A stretch of 64,000 nt of DNA. It comes from Gallionella sp. (lineage in GTDB: Bacteria > Pseudomonadota > Gammaproteobacteria > Burkholderiales > Gallionellaceae). A model generated the notes under the pieces. It worked only from the letters and a program-made list of their open reading frames with translations, was not told where the DNA came from and did not search any database. Shown in pieces: positions 19,856-27,491 of the stretch. The position numbers were made by a program, and so were the translations under genes. The DNA lies in NCBI GenBank assembly GCA_028714895.1, contig JAQTLM010000002.1:1-64000 (forward strand), written 5' to 3'. Position 1 is the stretch's first letter. Each line of letters starts with the position of its first letter.

Positions 19856-20065
19856 ATGACATTCTGTCATATCAACGCCGATCTCTTGCAGCAGGCGAAA
19901 CAACTCAATATCAATCTTTCGCAGACGCTGGCGCTGCATCTGGCCGAAATCGTGAGGCAAGCGCAGCGCCGCCAATGGCTGGAAGAAAACAAGAACGCGC
20001 TGGATGAATACAACCATCGCATCGAAACGCGCGGCACGTTCAGCGACGGCTTGCGGCGGTTTTGA
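19856..20065 (+). CDS. Orphan CcdA-like antitoxin
   Basis: 69 residues starting right at the preceding stop (TGA ATG). The C-terminal part RRQWLEENKNALDEYNHRIETRGTFSDGLRRF follows the CcdA pattern (W..EN...., IE..G.F.D..R.F), which wraps CcdB. No CcdB-like frame follows: 20066-20304 holds no gene. It is either a leftover of a lost ccdAB pair or a domesticated antitoxin. Confidence 0.8.
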   Translation: MTFCHINADLLQQAKQLNINLSQTLALHLAEIVRQAQRRQWLEENKNALDEYNHRIETRGTFSDGLRRF

Positions 20066-20304
20066 GGGCGCACCGGGATTTGATGCGAGCCTCGCGGCTA
20101 TGGCTCGCACCGTTGGAAAAAAGTGATGCTTTGGGTTCTGTGATTCTGTTTTCAGTCGTTGTATTTCGTGAAATGAATAGCAGGTACGTGCCATAAGGAG
20201 ATTTCGCCCCTGCCCGTACTATTAACACATATACTGAAAAGATAATCAGGGGGCAACCTCTCACTTTTACGTTATGCATCTCGGTTCAATTATTGGAGTT
20301 ATTC

Positions 20305-21576
20305 ATGACTGCTATATCGCCCATCAATGTGTTTACGCCGGCGCAAGAAGTAAAAGATATTGAGCGCTTCGCTGGGCGAGATGATGAATTAGCGGCACTT
20401 GCCACAGCACTACAATCCCATGGCGCCCAGATTGTCATGTATGGACAGAGAGGGGTAGGCAAATCATCGTTGGCACGCCAGCTGGCCAAGTTGGCGGTAA
20501 ATGACGCAGAGTTGATTGCTCGACTTAAGCAGAAACCTTTTGAGACACTGGATTTTGTTCCCATCTACATTGCTTGTGACGATTCAATCAGGAATATCGA
20601 AATGCTCATGCTTCGGCTCCTTTCTGATGAGGACGCTTTGGCATCATGGGTTCCATTCAAAGTTGTCGAAAAGAAAACGTCAGGTGAGATAGGGGCAAAA
20701 TTTTCCGTTAAGGTCATAGAACTTGGTGGGAAAAAGACGGATGCAATCACGGAAAGAGCGCAGGAAATAGAGACTGATATAGCCTCCATTTTTACAACTG
20801 CTTGTAAGGGAATCGTTAAAACTGGTGTTGCTAAGCATGGCCTTCTTATCATCATTGATGAGTTCGACCGTATAAAAGATCGCAGTGGTCTTGCGTCTTT
20901 GCTAAAAGCACTTGGCCCCGAGGGCGTAACATTTGCGTTGGTGGGCGTGGCTACGACCATTCAGGATTTAGTAACTGAGCATGAATCGGTGGCTAGGCAA
21001 TTGGCAGATGGGTCTGTCCATATAAAGCCGATGCGCGACGATGAACTCCAAGATATATTTGATCGCGCTGAGAGCCTTCTTGAGCATAAATTCATTTTCA
21101 ACCCAGAGGCTAGAACGTGGATCATTAATATCGCTCGCGGGCATCCGTTCTATATTCATTTGGTAGGCAAACACGCTTTATTAAAGGCAATCGCCACAGG
21201 CACGAACACTATTACCTTAGAAATGGCCAAGGAAGTCCTTTTCGAGATTGCGTTGAAGGGATCGGCTCCTATTCAAGAATCAACCTATAAAACTGCTATC
21301 GGTCACTCATACACGAGAGAAGTAATCCTTAAAAGATTTGCAGAGCGGATCGAAGACGAAATACACACTACAGAGCTTTATGCTGGTATTTCGAAAGAGC
21401 TTGGCATAGAGCCAAGTACTGTATCTGTTTATGTTGGGCATTTGGGTAGTGACAAGTATGGGGCGGTGTTAAACAAAACCCGAGAGCGTTACTACCAGTT
21501 TTCTGACAGCATGTTCAAGGCATATGCGGCTGCCAGACCATATGAACTGAAGGCTAGCGATCAAGAAGATGCATAA
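20305..21576 (+). CDS. AAA ATPase with C-terminal winged-helix-like part, unknown role
   Basis: 423 residues from ATG 20305, which has the Shine-Dalgarno TTGGAG; a TTG at 20293 is less likely. Walker A is GQRGVGKSS (about residue 49), Walker B LLIIIDEFDRI, and a sensor-like ALVGVATT follows. This resembles the Orc1/Cdc6-type AAA or NACHT-like ATPases. The last 110 residues look like a helix-turn-helix domain (ELYAGISKELGIEPSTVSVYVGHL). It is visibly AT-richer than its neighbours and stands alone next to toxin-antitoxin genes, which suggests transfer and a possible defence role. No partner effector is visible. Confidence 0.8.
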   Translation: MTAISPINVFTPAQEVKDIERFAGRDDELAALATALQSHGAQIVMYGQRGVGKSSLARQLAKLAVNDAELIARLKQKPFETLDFVPIYIACDDSIRNIEMLMLRLLSDEDALASWVPFKVVEKKTSGEIGAKFSVKVIELGGKKTDAITERAQEIETDIASIFTTACKGIVKTGVAKHGLLIIIDEFDRIKDRSGLASLLKALGPEGVTFALVGVATTIQDLVTEHESVARQLADGSVHIKPMRDDELQDIFDRAESLLEHKFIFNPEARTWIINIARGHPFYIHLVGKHALLKAIATGTNTITLEMAKEVLFEIALKGSAPIQESTYKTAIGHSYTREVILKRFAERIEDEIHTTELYAGISKELGIEPSTVSVYVGHLGSDKYGAVLNKTRERYYQFSDSMFKAYAAARPYELKASDQEDA

Positions 21577-21893
21577 AACCTTGCGCTCAAGCGGAGCTGT
21601 AAAAGCGCGCAGCCCCTTCTTTTACATAGCTAACGGGGGCAGCATCGCATTTCTCAAGCCAGCGTAGCGTGCGCTGTGCGCACGTTTTCAGGTTGTGTTG
21701 TCGTGCGCACAGCGTACGTTACCAGCCGATAGGGCGAATAAGTTAGGGGTATTTCAAGCTATCTCAAACCGCCAGTTGTTCCGGTATCAAATCTGCACCA
21801 CTGCCATCCAACACACCGCTCCTGCGCAAATCTGTTGGCAGGCGTGGCAACCTGTTAAAATGCGCGACTTTTTGCACCTTTCCAGAATTATCC
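21577..21893. other. 317-nt gap between the ATPase and the MFS gene
   Basis: It holds the inverted repeat at 21664-21722 and no convincing gene. A frame from 21695 reaches into the transporter gene but only as an out-of-frame shadow. A weak TTGGCA/TAAAAT pair (21835-21861, 15-bp spacer) could be the transporter promoter. Confidence 0.7.
21664..21722. repeat. Inverted repeat, GTAGCGTGCGC family
   Basis: Left arm 21664-21683, right arm 21703-21722, two mismatches over 20 bp, 19-nt loop. Same arms as at 15637 and 28926. Confidence 0.88.
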
Positions 21894-23270
21894 ATGTCTG
21901 TTTCAAACATCATGACCGCGGCCGAGCGTCGCGCCAGTTTTGGCTTGGCGAGCATCTATGGCCTGCGCATGCTGGGGTTGTTCATCATCCTGCCGATCTT
22001 CGCGGTGTATTCGGAGCAGCTGCCCGGCGGCGAGAGTCATCTGCTGATGGGCATCGCGCTCGGCGCCTACGGGTTGACCCAGGCGATTCTGCAGCTTCCG
22101 GCCGGCTGGCTGTCCGACCGCTACGGGCGCAAGCCGGTCATTTACGGCGGCTTGCTGGTATTCGCGCTGGGCAGCTTCATCGCCGCGTCGGCGGACAACA
22201 TCTATTGGGTGATTGCCGGCCGAGCCATCCAGGGCGCGGGCGCGATCAATGCCGCGGTGATGGCGCTTACCGCCGACCTCACGCGCGAAGAAGTGCGCAC
22301 CAGGGCGATGGCGATGATCGGCATGACCATCGGCGTCACGTTCTCGCTATCGCTGGTTTTGTCCCCGGTGCTCAACGGCCTGCTTGGCGTGCCCGGCATC
22401 TTTGCGCTGACCGGGGTGCTGGCCGTGCTGGCCTTGCTGGTGGTGCGCTTCGTGATTCCCGATCCGGCGATTACGCGCTTCCACAGCGACACCGAGGCGA
22501 ACAAGAAGCGTTTCGGCGAAGTGCTGCGCAACAGGGAATTGCTGCGCCTCGATTTCGGCATTTTCTCGGTGCACGCGATCCTGATGTCGGTGTTCATGCA
22601 GGTGCCGTTCCTGCTGCAGGCCGACGATCTGGATGTGTCGCAACACTGGAAGGTTTATCTGCCGGTGATGCTGGCGGCCTTTGTGCTGATGCTGCCACTT
22701 ATCATCATCTCGGAAAAGAAGGGCAAGGTGAAGCAGGTGTTCGTGCTGGCGATCGCGCTGTCGGTGCTCGCGCAATTCATGCTGCTGTTCGCACAGCACA
22801 GCCTGTGGGGCGTGACCGCCGGGCTGCTGGTATTCTTTACCGCGTTCAATGTGCTGGAAGCTAAGCTGCCAGCGCTGATCAGCGTGATCGCGCCGCTATC
22901 CGCCAGGGGCACGGCGATGGGCGTATACAGCAGCGTGCAGTTTCTCGGCGCGTTCTTCGGCGCGACGGTGGGCGGCGCGCTGATGCAGTTTGTCGGCGGC
23001 GATGCGGTGTTTGTGTTCGGCATCGTGCTGCTGCTGGTGTGGCTGGCGGTGGCCTCCGGCATGCAGCCTCCGGCGCCGGTGCGCACCCGGCTGTATCATT
23101 TGCCGGAAATGGATGACGCCGCTGCGGTAGAATTGCGCCAGCGTCTCGCGCAACTTCCCGGGGTGCGCGAAGTGATGGTGGTCGCAGCGGAAAATATGGC
23201 CTGCCTCAAGGTGGACAGGCACGGGTTTGACGAAGCGGCGGTGGAACAACTCATAGCGAAAGGAGCATGA
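21894..23270 (+). CDS. MFS transporter with C-terminal ferredoxin-like domain (YajR type)
   Basis: 458 residues. Twelve hydrophobic segments and the MFS motif [14 protein letters not shown] between TM2 and TM3. After the last helix (about residue 385) comes a soluble tail [34 protein letters not shown], which fits the small ferredoxin-like (YAM) domain of E. coli YajR. Substrate unknown; drug efflux is the usual guess for the family. Its stop is 1 nt before ssb, so the two are probably co-transcribed. Confidence 0.9.
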   Translation: MSVSNIMTAAERRASFGLASIYGLRMLGLFIILPIFAVYSEQLPGGESHLLMGIALGAYGLTQAILQLPAGWLSDRYGRKPVIYGGLLVFALGSFIAASADNIYWVIAGRAIQGAGAINAAVMALTADLTREEVRTRAMAMIGMTIGVTFSLSLVLSPVLNGLLGVPGIFALTGVLAVLALLVVRFVIPDPAITRFHSDTEANKKRFGEVLRNRELLRLDFGIFSVHAILMSVFMQVPFLLQADDLDVSQHWKVYLPVMLAAFVLMLPLIIISEKKGKVKQVFVLAIALSVLAQFMLLFAQHSLWGVTAGLLVFFTAFNVLEAKLPALISVIAPLSARGTAMGVYSSVQFLGAFFGATVGGALMQFVGGDAVFVFGIVLLLVWLAVASGMQPPAPVRTRLYHLPEMDDAAAVELRQRLAQLPGVREVMVVAAENMACLKVDRHGFDEAAVEQLIAKGA

Positions 23271-23271
23271 C

Positions 23272-23769
23272 ATGTCGGTGAACAAAGTGATTCTGATAGG
23301 CCGCCTGGGCAAAGACCCGGAAACGCGCTACATGACCAATGGCGAGGCGGTGACTAACGCCACGCTGGCGACCTCCGAAAACTGGAAGGACAAGAGCGGC
23401 GAGAAGCAGGAAAAAACCGAGTGGCATAACCTGGTGTTCTACCGCCGCCTTGCCGAGATTGCCGGCGAGTACCTGAAGAAAGGTTCGCAGATTTACATCG
23501 AGGGCAAGCTGCAAACCCGCAAGTGGCAGACCAAGGAAGGCCAGGATCGCTACACCACCGAGATCGTGGTCAACGAAATGACCATGCTCGGCGGAAAGTC
23601 ATCCGGCGGCGGCAGTTTCGAGGTAGTGGAAAACGAGCGCAGCGAAGGTTCGAGCTCGCGGCCAAGCAAGCCCGCCGCTTCCTCATCCGGCAGCGCCGCG
23701 GCTCCAGCCAAGGCGGCACCGGCGGCGAAGAGCAGCTTCGATAATTTCGACGACGATATTCCGTTCTGA
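23272..23769 (+). CDS. ssb: Single-stranded DNA-binding protein
   Basis: 165 residues. N-terminal OB fold ([20 protein letters not shown], then [30 protein letters not shown]), a Ser/Ala/Pro linker and the canonical acidic tip DNFDDDIPF that recruits replication and repair proteins. It follows the transporter by 1 nt and is closed by the terminator at 23796. Confidence 0.98.
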   Translation: MSVNKVILIGRLGKDPETRYMTNGEAVTNATLATSENWKDKSGEKQEKTEWHNLVFYRRLAEIAGEYLKKGSQIYIEGKLQTRKWQTKEGQDRYTTEIVVNEMTMLGGKSSGGGSFEVVENERSEGSSSRPSKPAASSSGSAAAPAKAAPAAKSSFDNFDDDIPF

Positions 23770-23795
23770 GATATATCGGTAGTTTTGATGTAATT

Positions 23796-23818
23796 ACGGC
23801 CGCAAATGCGGCCGTTTT
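23796..23818 (+). terminator. Terminator after ssb
   Basis: Perfect 8-bp stem ACGGCCGC/GCGGCCGT with loop AAAT, then TTTT. It lies between convergent ssb and the RsmB-type gene. Confidence 0.85.
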
Positions 23819-23837
23819 ACGTTGCTGAACGAGCCGG

Positions 23838-25250
23838 TCAAACCCGTTCCAGCACCGCCGCAAAAAAGCCGTCCGTGTTGTGCAGGTGCGGGCGCAGCTC
23901 CAGATAGTCGCCCGTATCCAGCGCGATCTTTTGCTGTTGCAGCACCTCGCTGGCCGGGCGCAGCACGAAGTCGGGATGCGCGGCGAGGAAGGCTTGCACG
24001 ATAAGCTGGTTCTCTTCCGGCAGGATGCTGCAAGTCGCGTACACCAGGCGTCCGCCCTTCTTCAGCAGGCGGCTGGCGGAGGCGAGGATGGCGGCCTGTT
24101 TGCGCGTAACTTCCTCGATGCTGCCGGGCGATTGGCGGAATTTAAGATCCGGGCTGCGGCGCAGCGTGCCAAGGCCGCTGCATGGCGCATCCACCAGCAC
24201 GCGGTCGATCTTGCCGGACAGGCGCTTCACCTTGAGGTCGTTCTCGTGCGCGATCAGCATCGGCTGGATGTTGCTGGCGCCGGAGCGTTTCAGGCGCGGC
24301 TTGAGATTGGCGAGGCGTTTTTCGGATGTATCCATTGCATATAAACGGCCCTGCGAATTCATCAGCGCGGACAGCATCAGCGTCTTGCCGCCCGCCCCGG
24401 CGCAGAAATCCACCACCATGTCGTTGCGCTTCGGCGCGAGCAGGAAGCCGAGCAACTGGCTGCCTTCGTCCTGCACTTCTATCTTGCCTTCGGTGAACAG
24501 CGCGTCTTTATTCAGCGGGATTTTTTCCTTGAGGCGGATGCCGACGGGCGAGTAGGGGGTGGCGGCGGCTTCGATATTCTTATCGTGCAGCAGTTGCAGC
24601 ACATCATCGCGCTTGGCGAGCAGGGTGTTGACGCGAATGTCCAGCGGCGCGCCTTGCTGCATGGACAGGCCGATGGCGAGGATGTCCTGATCGGAATAGG
24701 AGGCATGCATTTTTTCCACCAGCCATTCGGGCAATTCGGCCTGCACCGGCAACGGCTGGTCGTCGGTCTTCACGCCCTTCACCGTGGCGAGCCATTCCTT
24801 CTCGTCGTGCTTCAATACCGGTTCGATCTCGCGCAGGTTATAGCCGCCGAACCTGACCAGCCAGGCGAGTGCCAAGCGGCGCGGGGTGGCGGCTCCGACA
24901 CGGTATTGCGAAGCATCCGGTGCGGGATAACCAGCCACTTGGTTGCTGTTTTTTGGCAATCTAGTGGAATGGCTAGTAGTTCCATCAGGAGCCGCCTCAC
25001 ACCCGCTCCCGCAAGCGGCCGGCTGCGCCGGTAACGTGTCGCGGGGTGTGCTGCCAACGCAGGTGATTTCCAGCAGCAGGCGATGGCGCAATACGCCGAA
25101 CACGGTCTCGGCGACCAGTTCACGTTCATTCGAACCGATGCGCTCGTCCTTGAAGAAATAGCGCAGCGTGGTGTCGGCGGGGTGTGCCAGCGGCAGGATG
25201 GCGCGCAGTGCCTGGATGGCAAGTTCCAGACGGTATTCGGTAATCAGCAT
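23838..25250 (-). CDS. RsmB/NOP-family RNA (cytosine-C5) methyltransferase with an in-frame repeat insertion
   Basis: 470 residues. The SAM-dependent m5C methyltransferase core is complete: VVDFCAGAGGKTL (motif I), the catalytic cysteines in DAPCSGLG and YATCSILPEEN. The N-terminal part (ITEYRLELAIQALRAIL...GSNERELVAETVFGVLRHR) is the RNA-binding part of this family. Residues about 66-116, between RLLLEI and TPRRLALAW, are not family sequence. They are encoded by two palindromic repeats (24928-24987 and around 25005-25042). It could be RsmB or a paralogue; the locus is not the usual fmt-rsmB one. Confidence 0.9.
   Translation of the reverse strand: MLITEYRLELAIQALRAILPLAHPADTTLRYFFKDERIGSNERELVAETVFGVLRHRLLLEITCVGSTPRDTLPAQPAACGSGCEAAPDGTTSHSTRLPKNSNQVAGYPAPDASQYRVGAATPRRLALAWLVRFGGYNLREIEPVLKHDEKEWLATVKGVKTDDQPLPVQAELPEWLVEKMHASYSDQDILAIGLSMQQGAPLDIRVNTLLAKRDDVLQLLHDKNIEAAATPYSPVGIRLKEKIPLNKDALFTEGKIEVQDEGSQLLGFLLAPKRNDMVVDFCAGAGGKTLMLSALMNSQGRLYAMDTSEKRLANLKPRLKRSGASNIQPMLIAHENDLKVKRLSGKIDRVLVDAPCSGLGTLRRSPDLKFRQSPGSIEEVTRKQAAILASASRLLKKGGRLVYATCSILPEENQLIVQAFLAAHPDFVLRPASEVLQQQKIALDTGDYLELRPHLHNTDGFFAAVLERV
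24928..24987 (+). repeat. 60-bp palindromic element, copy A (inside the RsmB-type gene)
   Basis: Runs from TAACCAGCCA to TCCATCA, with flanks GCGGGA^GGAGCC. Stem arms CCACT..TTGC and GCAA..AGTGG. Its reverse strand is read in frame by the methyltransferase gene as residues about 89-108 (TTSHSTRLPKNSNQVAGY). Confidence 0.9.
25005..25042. repeat. Second palindromic family, copy in the RsmB-type gene
   Basis: A 38-bp core matching 34 of 38 bases at 32408-32445 in ribE. Inner stem CCGGC/GCCGG here against CTGGC/GCCAG there, a compensatory change. Confidence 0.8.
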
Positions 25251-25363
25251 GGCAAGTTTGGCTTCTAAAATTCAGGCGCGCAGTTTAGCAGGGTTGCTGA
25301 TGTAACACCTTAGGTACGGGTACTTCGGGGCGGATACGGGAAGGTGGCAGCAATACGGCTAGG

Positions 25364-25385
25364 CCGAAATATATAGGTATTTCGG
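25364..25385. promoter_or_regulatory. Inverted repeat upstream of the hemerythrin genes
   Basis: Perfect arms CCGAAATA/TATTTCGG with a 6-nt AT-rich centre (TATAGG), about 110 nt before the first hemerythrin gene, in an AT-rich stretch. It could be an operator. The rest of 25251-25497 shows no gene. Confidence 0.4.
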
Positions 25386-25497
25386 CATATAGGCTTTTTC
25401 CGGCCGGGGGTGTATGTTTTGAGCGAGTTATTTTTTCAATCGGCAAATATTCGCCAAATATGGCGATGATTTTGAGCCTGATATATCGCAGGAGGCC

Positions 25498-25926
25498 ATG
25501 ATGGGATTGATATGGACAAATAAATTAAGCGTCGGAAATGCAATTATCGACTCGGAACATAGAAATTTGATAAGTATGGTCAAAGATGTGAGTCATGGGA
25601 TCAAGGCCAGGGACGGCTCCGCCCTGTCGCAAGCGTTTAAGCTGCTCGAATATTGGTTATGTGTTCATTTTGTAAATGAGGCAAAGATTGCGCAGGCGGT
25701 CAAGTTTCCTTTTGAACAACACAAGCTGGCGCAACAACATTCGTTGAAGGAGCTTCAATATATGAGAGATGAGTTGACGGCCAAGGATGGTATGTGGTCT
25801 GACGGTGCAGTGAATCATTTCAACCGTTCCTTGAAGAATTGGATGATTGATGGGCATATTATCAAGTTGGATATGCTGATGAAGCCAGCGCTGCAAAATT
25901 ATGATTACAACTTCTGGCCCGATTGA
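25498..25926 (+). CDS. Hemerythrin-like protein 1
   Basis: 142 residues, one four-helix hemerythrin domain. Di-iron ligands that can be placed: H in DSEH (helix A), H and E in CVHFVNEAKI (helix B), and H-x4-D in HIIKLDML (helix D). In helix C the usual H-x3-H is altered: the first His is present (FPFEQHK, one residue off the usual spacing) and the second is Gln. Such proteins bind O2 reversibly in the cytosol; the ligand changes make normal O2 binding uncertain. It is a paralogue of the next gene, including its upstream sequence. Confidence 0.85.
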   Translation: MMGLIWTNKLSVGNAIIDSEHRNLISMVKDVSHGIKARDGSALSQAFKLLEYWLCVHFVNEAKIAQAVKFPFEQHKLAQQHSLKELQYMRDELTAKDGMWSDGAVNHFNRSLKNWMIDGHIIKLDMLMKPALQNYDYNFWPD

Positions 25927-26067
25927 GGTAGCCGCGTATATGCTTGAGGCAGGCATCGTCGCTGACGATTTCGCTGCTACGATCAACAGACCATCATTCA
26001 TTAATGGGGTAATATTCCAAGCGGTTGTACTGACAGCGAGCTTTGGGCGGATATATCACAGGATGGC

Positions 26068-26490
26068 ATGATGAAAAAATGGACGGATGATCTGAGTGTA
26101 GGGAATGCATCAATCGATACCGATCATAAAAAATTGATAGTAATGGTCAACGGCTTGGAGACCATGATCAAGGCGAGGGATAGCTTTGCCTTGCCGCAAG
26201 CGCTTGAACAGCTCGAGCACCATTTATATATTCATTTCGTCAATGAGGAAAAGATTGCGCAGGCGGTCAATTTCCCTTTTGGCCAAAACAAGCTGGAGCA
26301 TGAATATGTGCTGAAGGAGTTTCAGCACATGAAAACCGAATTGATAGCCAAGAATGGCATATGGTCAGATGGTGCGGCAGAGCATTATTCTCATTTCTTG
26401 AGTGATTGGATAACCGATCACGTCGTTGAGGAGGATATGCTGATGAAACCGGTGCTGCAAACCTATCCGTACGACTTCAAGCCCGACTGA
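26068..26490 (+). CDS. Hemerythrin-like protein 2
   Basis: 140 residues, clearly a duplicate of the gene before it (shared IHFVNEEKIAQAVNFPF and DMLMKPVLQ). Ligands: H in DTDH, H and E in IHFVNEEK, H-x4-D in HVVEED. In helix C the first His is Asn (GQNKLEHEY) and the second is kept, the reverse of the neighbour. Both genes follow a near-identical GATATATC-CAGGA leader. Confidence 0.86.
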   Translation: MMKKWTDDLSVGNASIDTDHKKLIVMVNGLETMIKARDSFALPQALEQLEHHLYIHFVNEEKIAQAVNFPFGQNKLEHEYVLKEFQHMKTELIAKNGIWSDGAAEHYSHFLSDWITDHVVEEDMLMKPVLQTYPYDFKPD

Positions 26491-26529
26491 GGGGGCTCGA
26501 TACGGTGGGGCGTACCCGCTGGTACGGGA

Positions 26530-26649
26530 TAACCAGCCACTTGGTTGCGGTCTTTGGGCAACCTAGTGGAATGGCTATAACCAATGACTTAGCCGGCGTA
26601 GTTTGACGGCTTAGTCAGATGGCTAGTAGTCCCATCAGTTGCTTCATCA
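26530..26649 (+). repeat. 60-bp palindromic element, copy B: two nested units
   Basis: 120 bp. The outer unit (26530-26577 and 26638-26649) is split 12 bp before its end by a complete second unit (26578-26637). The split point is again A^G (GGCTA^G). It lies between hemerythrin 2 and darP. Confidence 0.9.
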
Positions 26650-26683
26650 AGGGCCAGCAAGCCTCCGGTCTATGCGACTCGCC

Positions 26684-27412
26684 TCACGCTGGTTCGGGAA
26701 TAATCTCGCGCAGTACCTGAAAAATTTCGCGGTAATTCTTAGGAGGCTTCCCGGCCTCCATTTCTTTTTGTGCGTTGCGGATCAGCGTGCGCAAGCGTTG
26801 CGCATCGGCTTGCGGATGAGCGGCGAGCAACTCGGTCAACGCGCTGTCGTTTTCCATCAGGCGGTCGCGCCAGCGTTCCAGTTGGTGCATATACGCGATG
26901 TGATGTTGTGATTTCCCCTTCCATGCGTCCAGCTTGGCGAGGATGGGAGCGGTATCCACTTCGCGCATCAGTTTGCCGATGTATTGCATCTGGCGGCGCT
27001 GCGCGCCGAACTTGTTGATGTTCTTCATCTCACGGATTGCATCGCGCAAGTTCTCGGGGATGTCGAGTTGCGCGATTTGATCCTTGCCCAGCTCGGTCAA
27101 TTCCTTGCCGAGGTCGCGCAACTCGTGCATCTGCTTTTTGATCTTGGTTTTGCTCGGAGGTAATTCCTCCTCCTCATCCGCAACCTGGGGTTGATTGCGC
27201 AAGCCGCGTCCCCGGGTAGATGAGCTGTTTTGGTTGCGCGCCTGGGGACGGATGACCTCTATGCCGCCATCATCGTGTTCATCTGCATCATGTTCTTCGG
27301 CATCGCATGCCTCGGCAACGTCATGCTCATCTTCATCCTCGTCATCTCCCAGATGAATATAGAGCGGCTCGTTTTCGCCGTGGGCTTTTGGGGTTTTATT
27401 GTGCGTGGTCAT
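26684..27412 (-). CDS. darP: Ribosome biogenesis factor DarP (YjgA, DUF615) with long acidic N-terminus
   Basis: 242 residues; E. coli YjgA has 183. The family core starts near residue 84 (PPSKTKIKKQMHELRDLGKELTEL) and runs to NYREIFQVLREIIPE. It helps late 50S subunit maturation. The first 83 residues are an extra low-complexity Asp/Glu/His-rich stretch (EDEDEHDVAEACDAEEHDADEHDDGG), which might bind metal or mimic nucleic acid. It is divergent from pmbA. Confidence 0.92.
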   Translation of the reverse strand: MTTHNKTPKAHGENEPLYIHLGDDEDEDEHDVAEACDAEEHDADEHDDGGIEVIRPQARNQNSSSTRGRGLRNQPQVADEEEELPPSKTKIKKQMHELRDLGKELTELGKDQIAQLDIPENLRDAIREMKNINKFGAQRRQMQYIGKLMREVDTAPILAKLDAWKGKSQHHIAYMHQLERWRDRLMENDSALTELLAAHPQADAQRLRTLIRNAQKEMEAGKPPKNYREIFQVLREIIPEPA

Positions 27413-27432
27413 AACAGTTAATGTGGCTGGCC

Positions 27433-27461
27433 TTAATGTGGAAGGCCGATACTGCTATGAT
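27433..27461 (+). promoter_or_regulatory. Candidate promoter of pmbA
   Basis: TTAATG (27433-27438), a 17-bp spacer, TATGAT (27456-27461), 30 nt before the pmbA ATG in the 79-nt divergent gap with darP. Confidence 0.45.
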
Positions 27462-27491
27462 ACCGCTTTTCGCCAATAACCCGCTTTGCTT

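Noticed and set aside
26530..26649. Regular 48-nt periodicity looking like a short CRISPR array
   Set aside because: Units follow each other without unique spacers and the second lies inside the first; no cas genes nearby.
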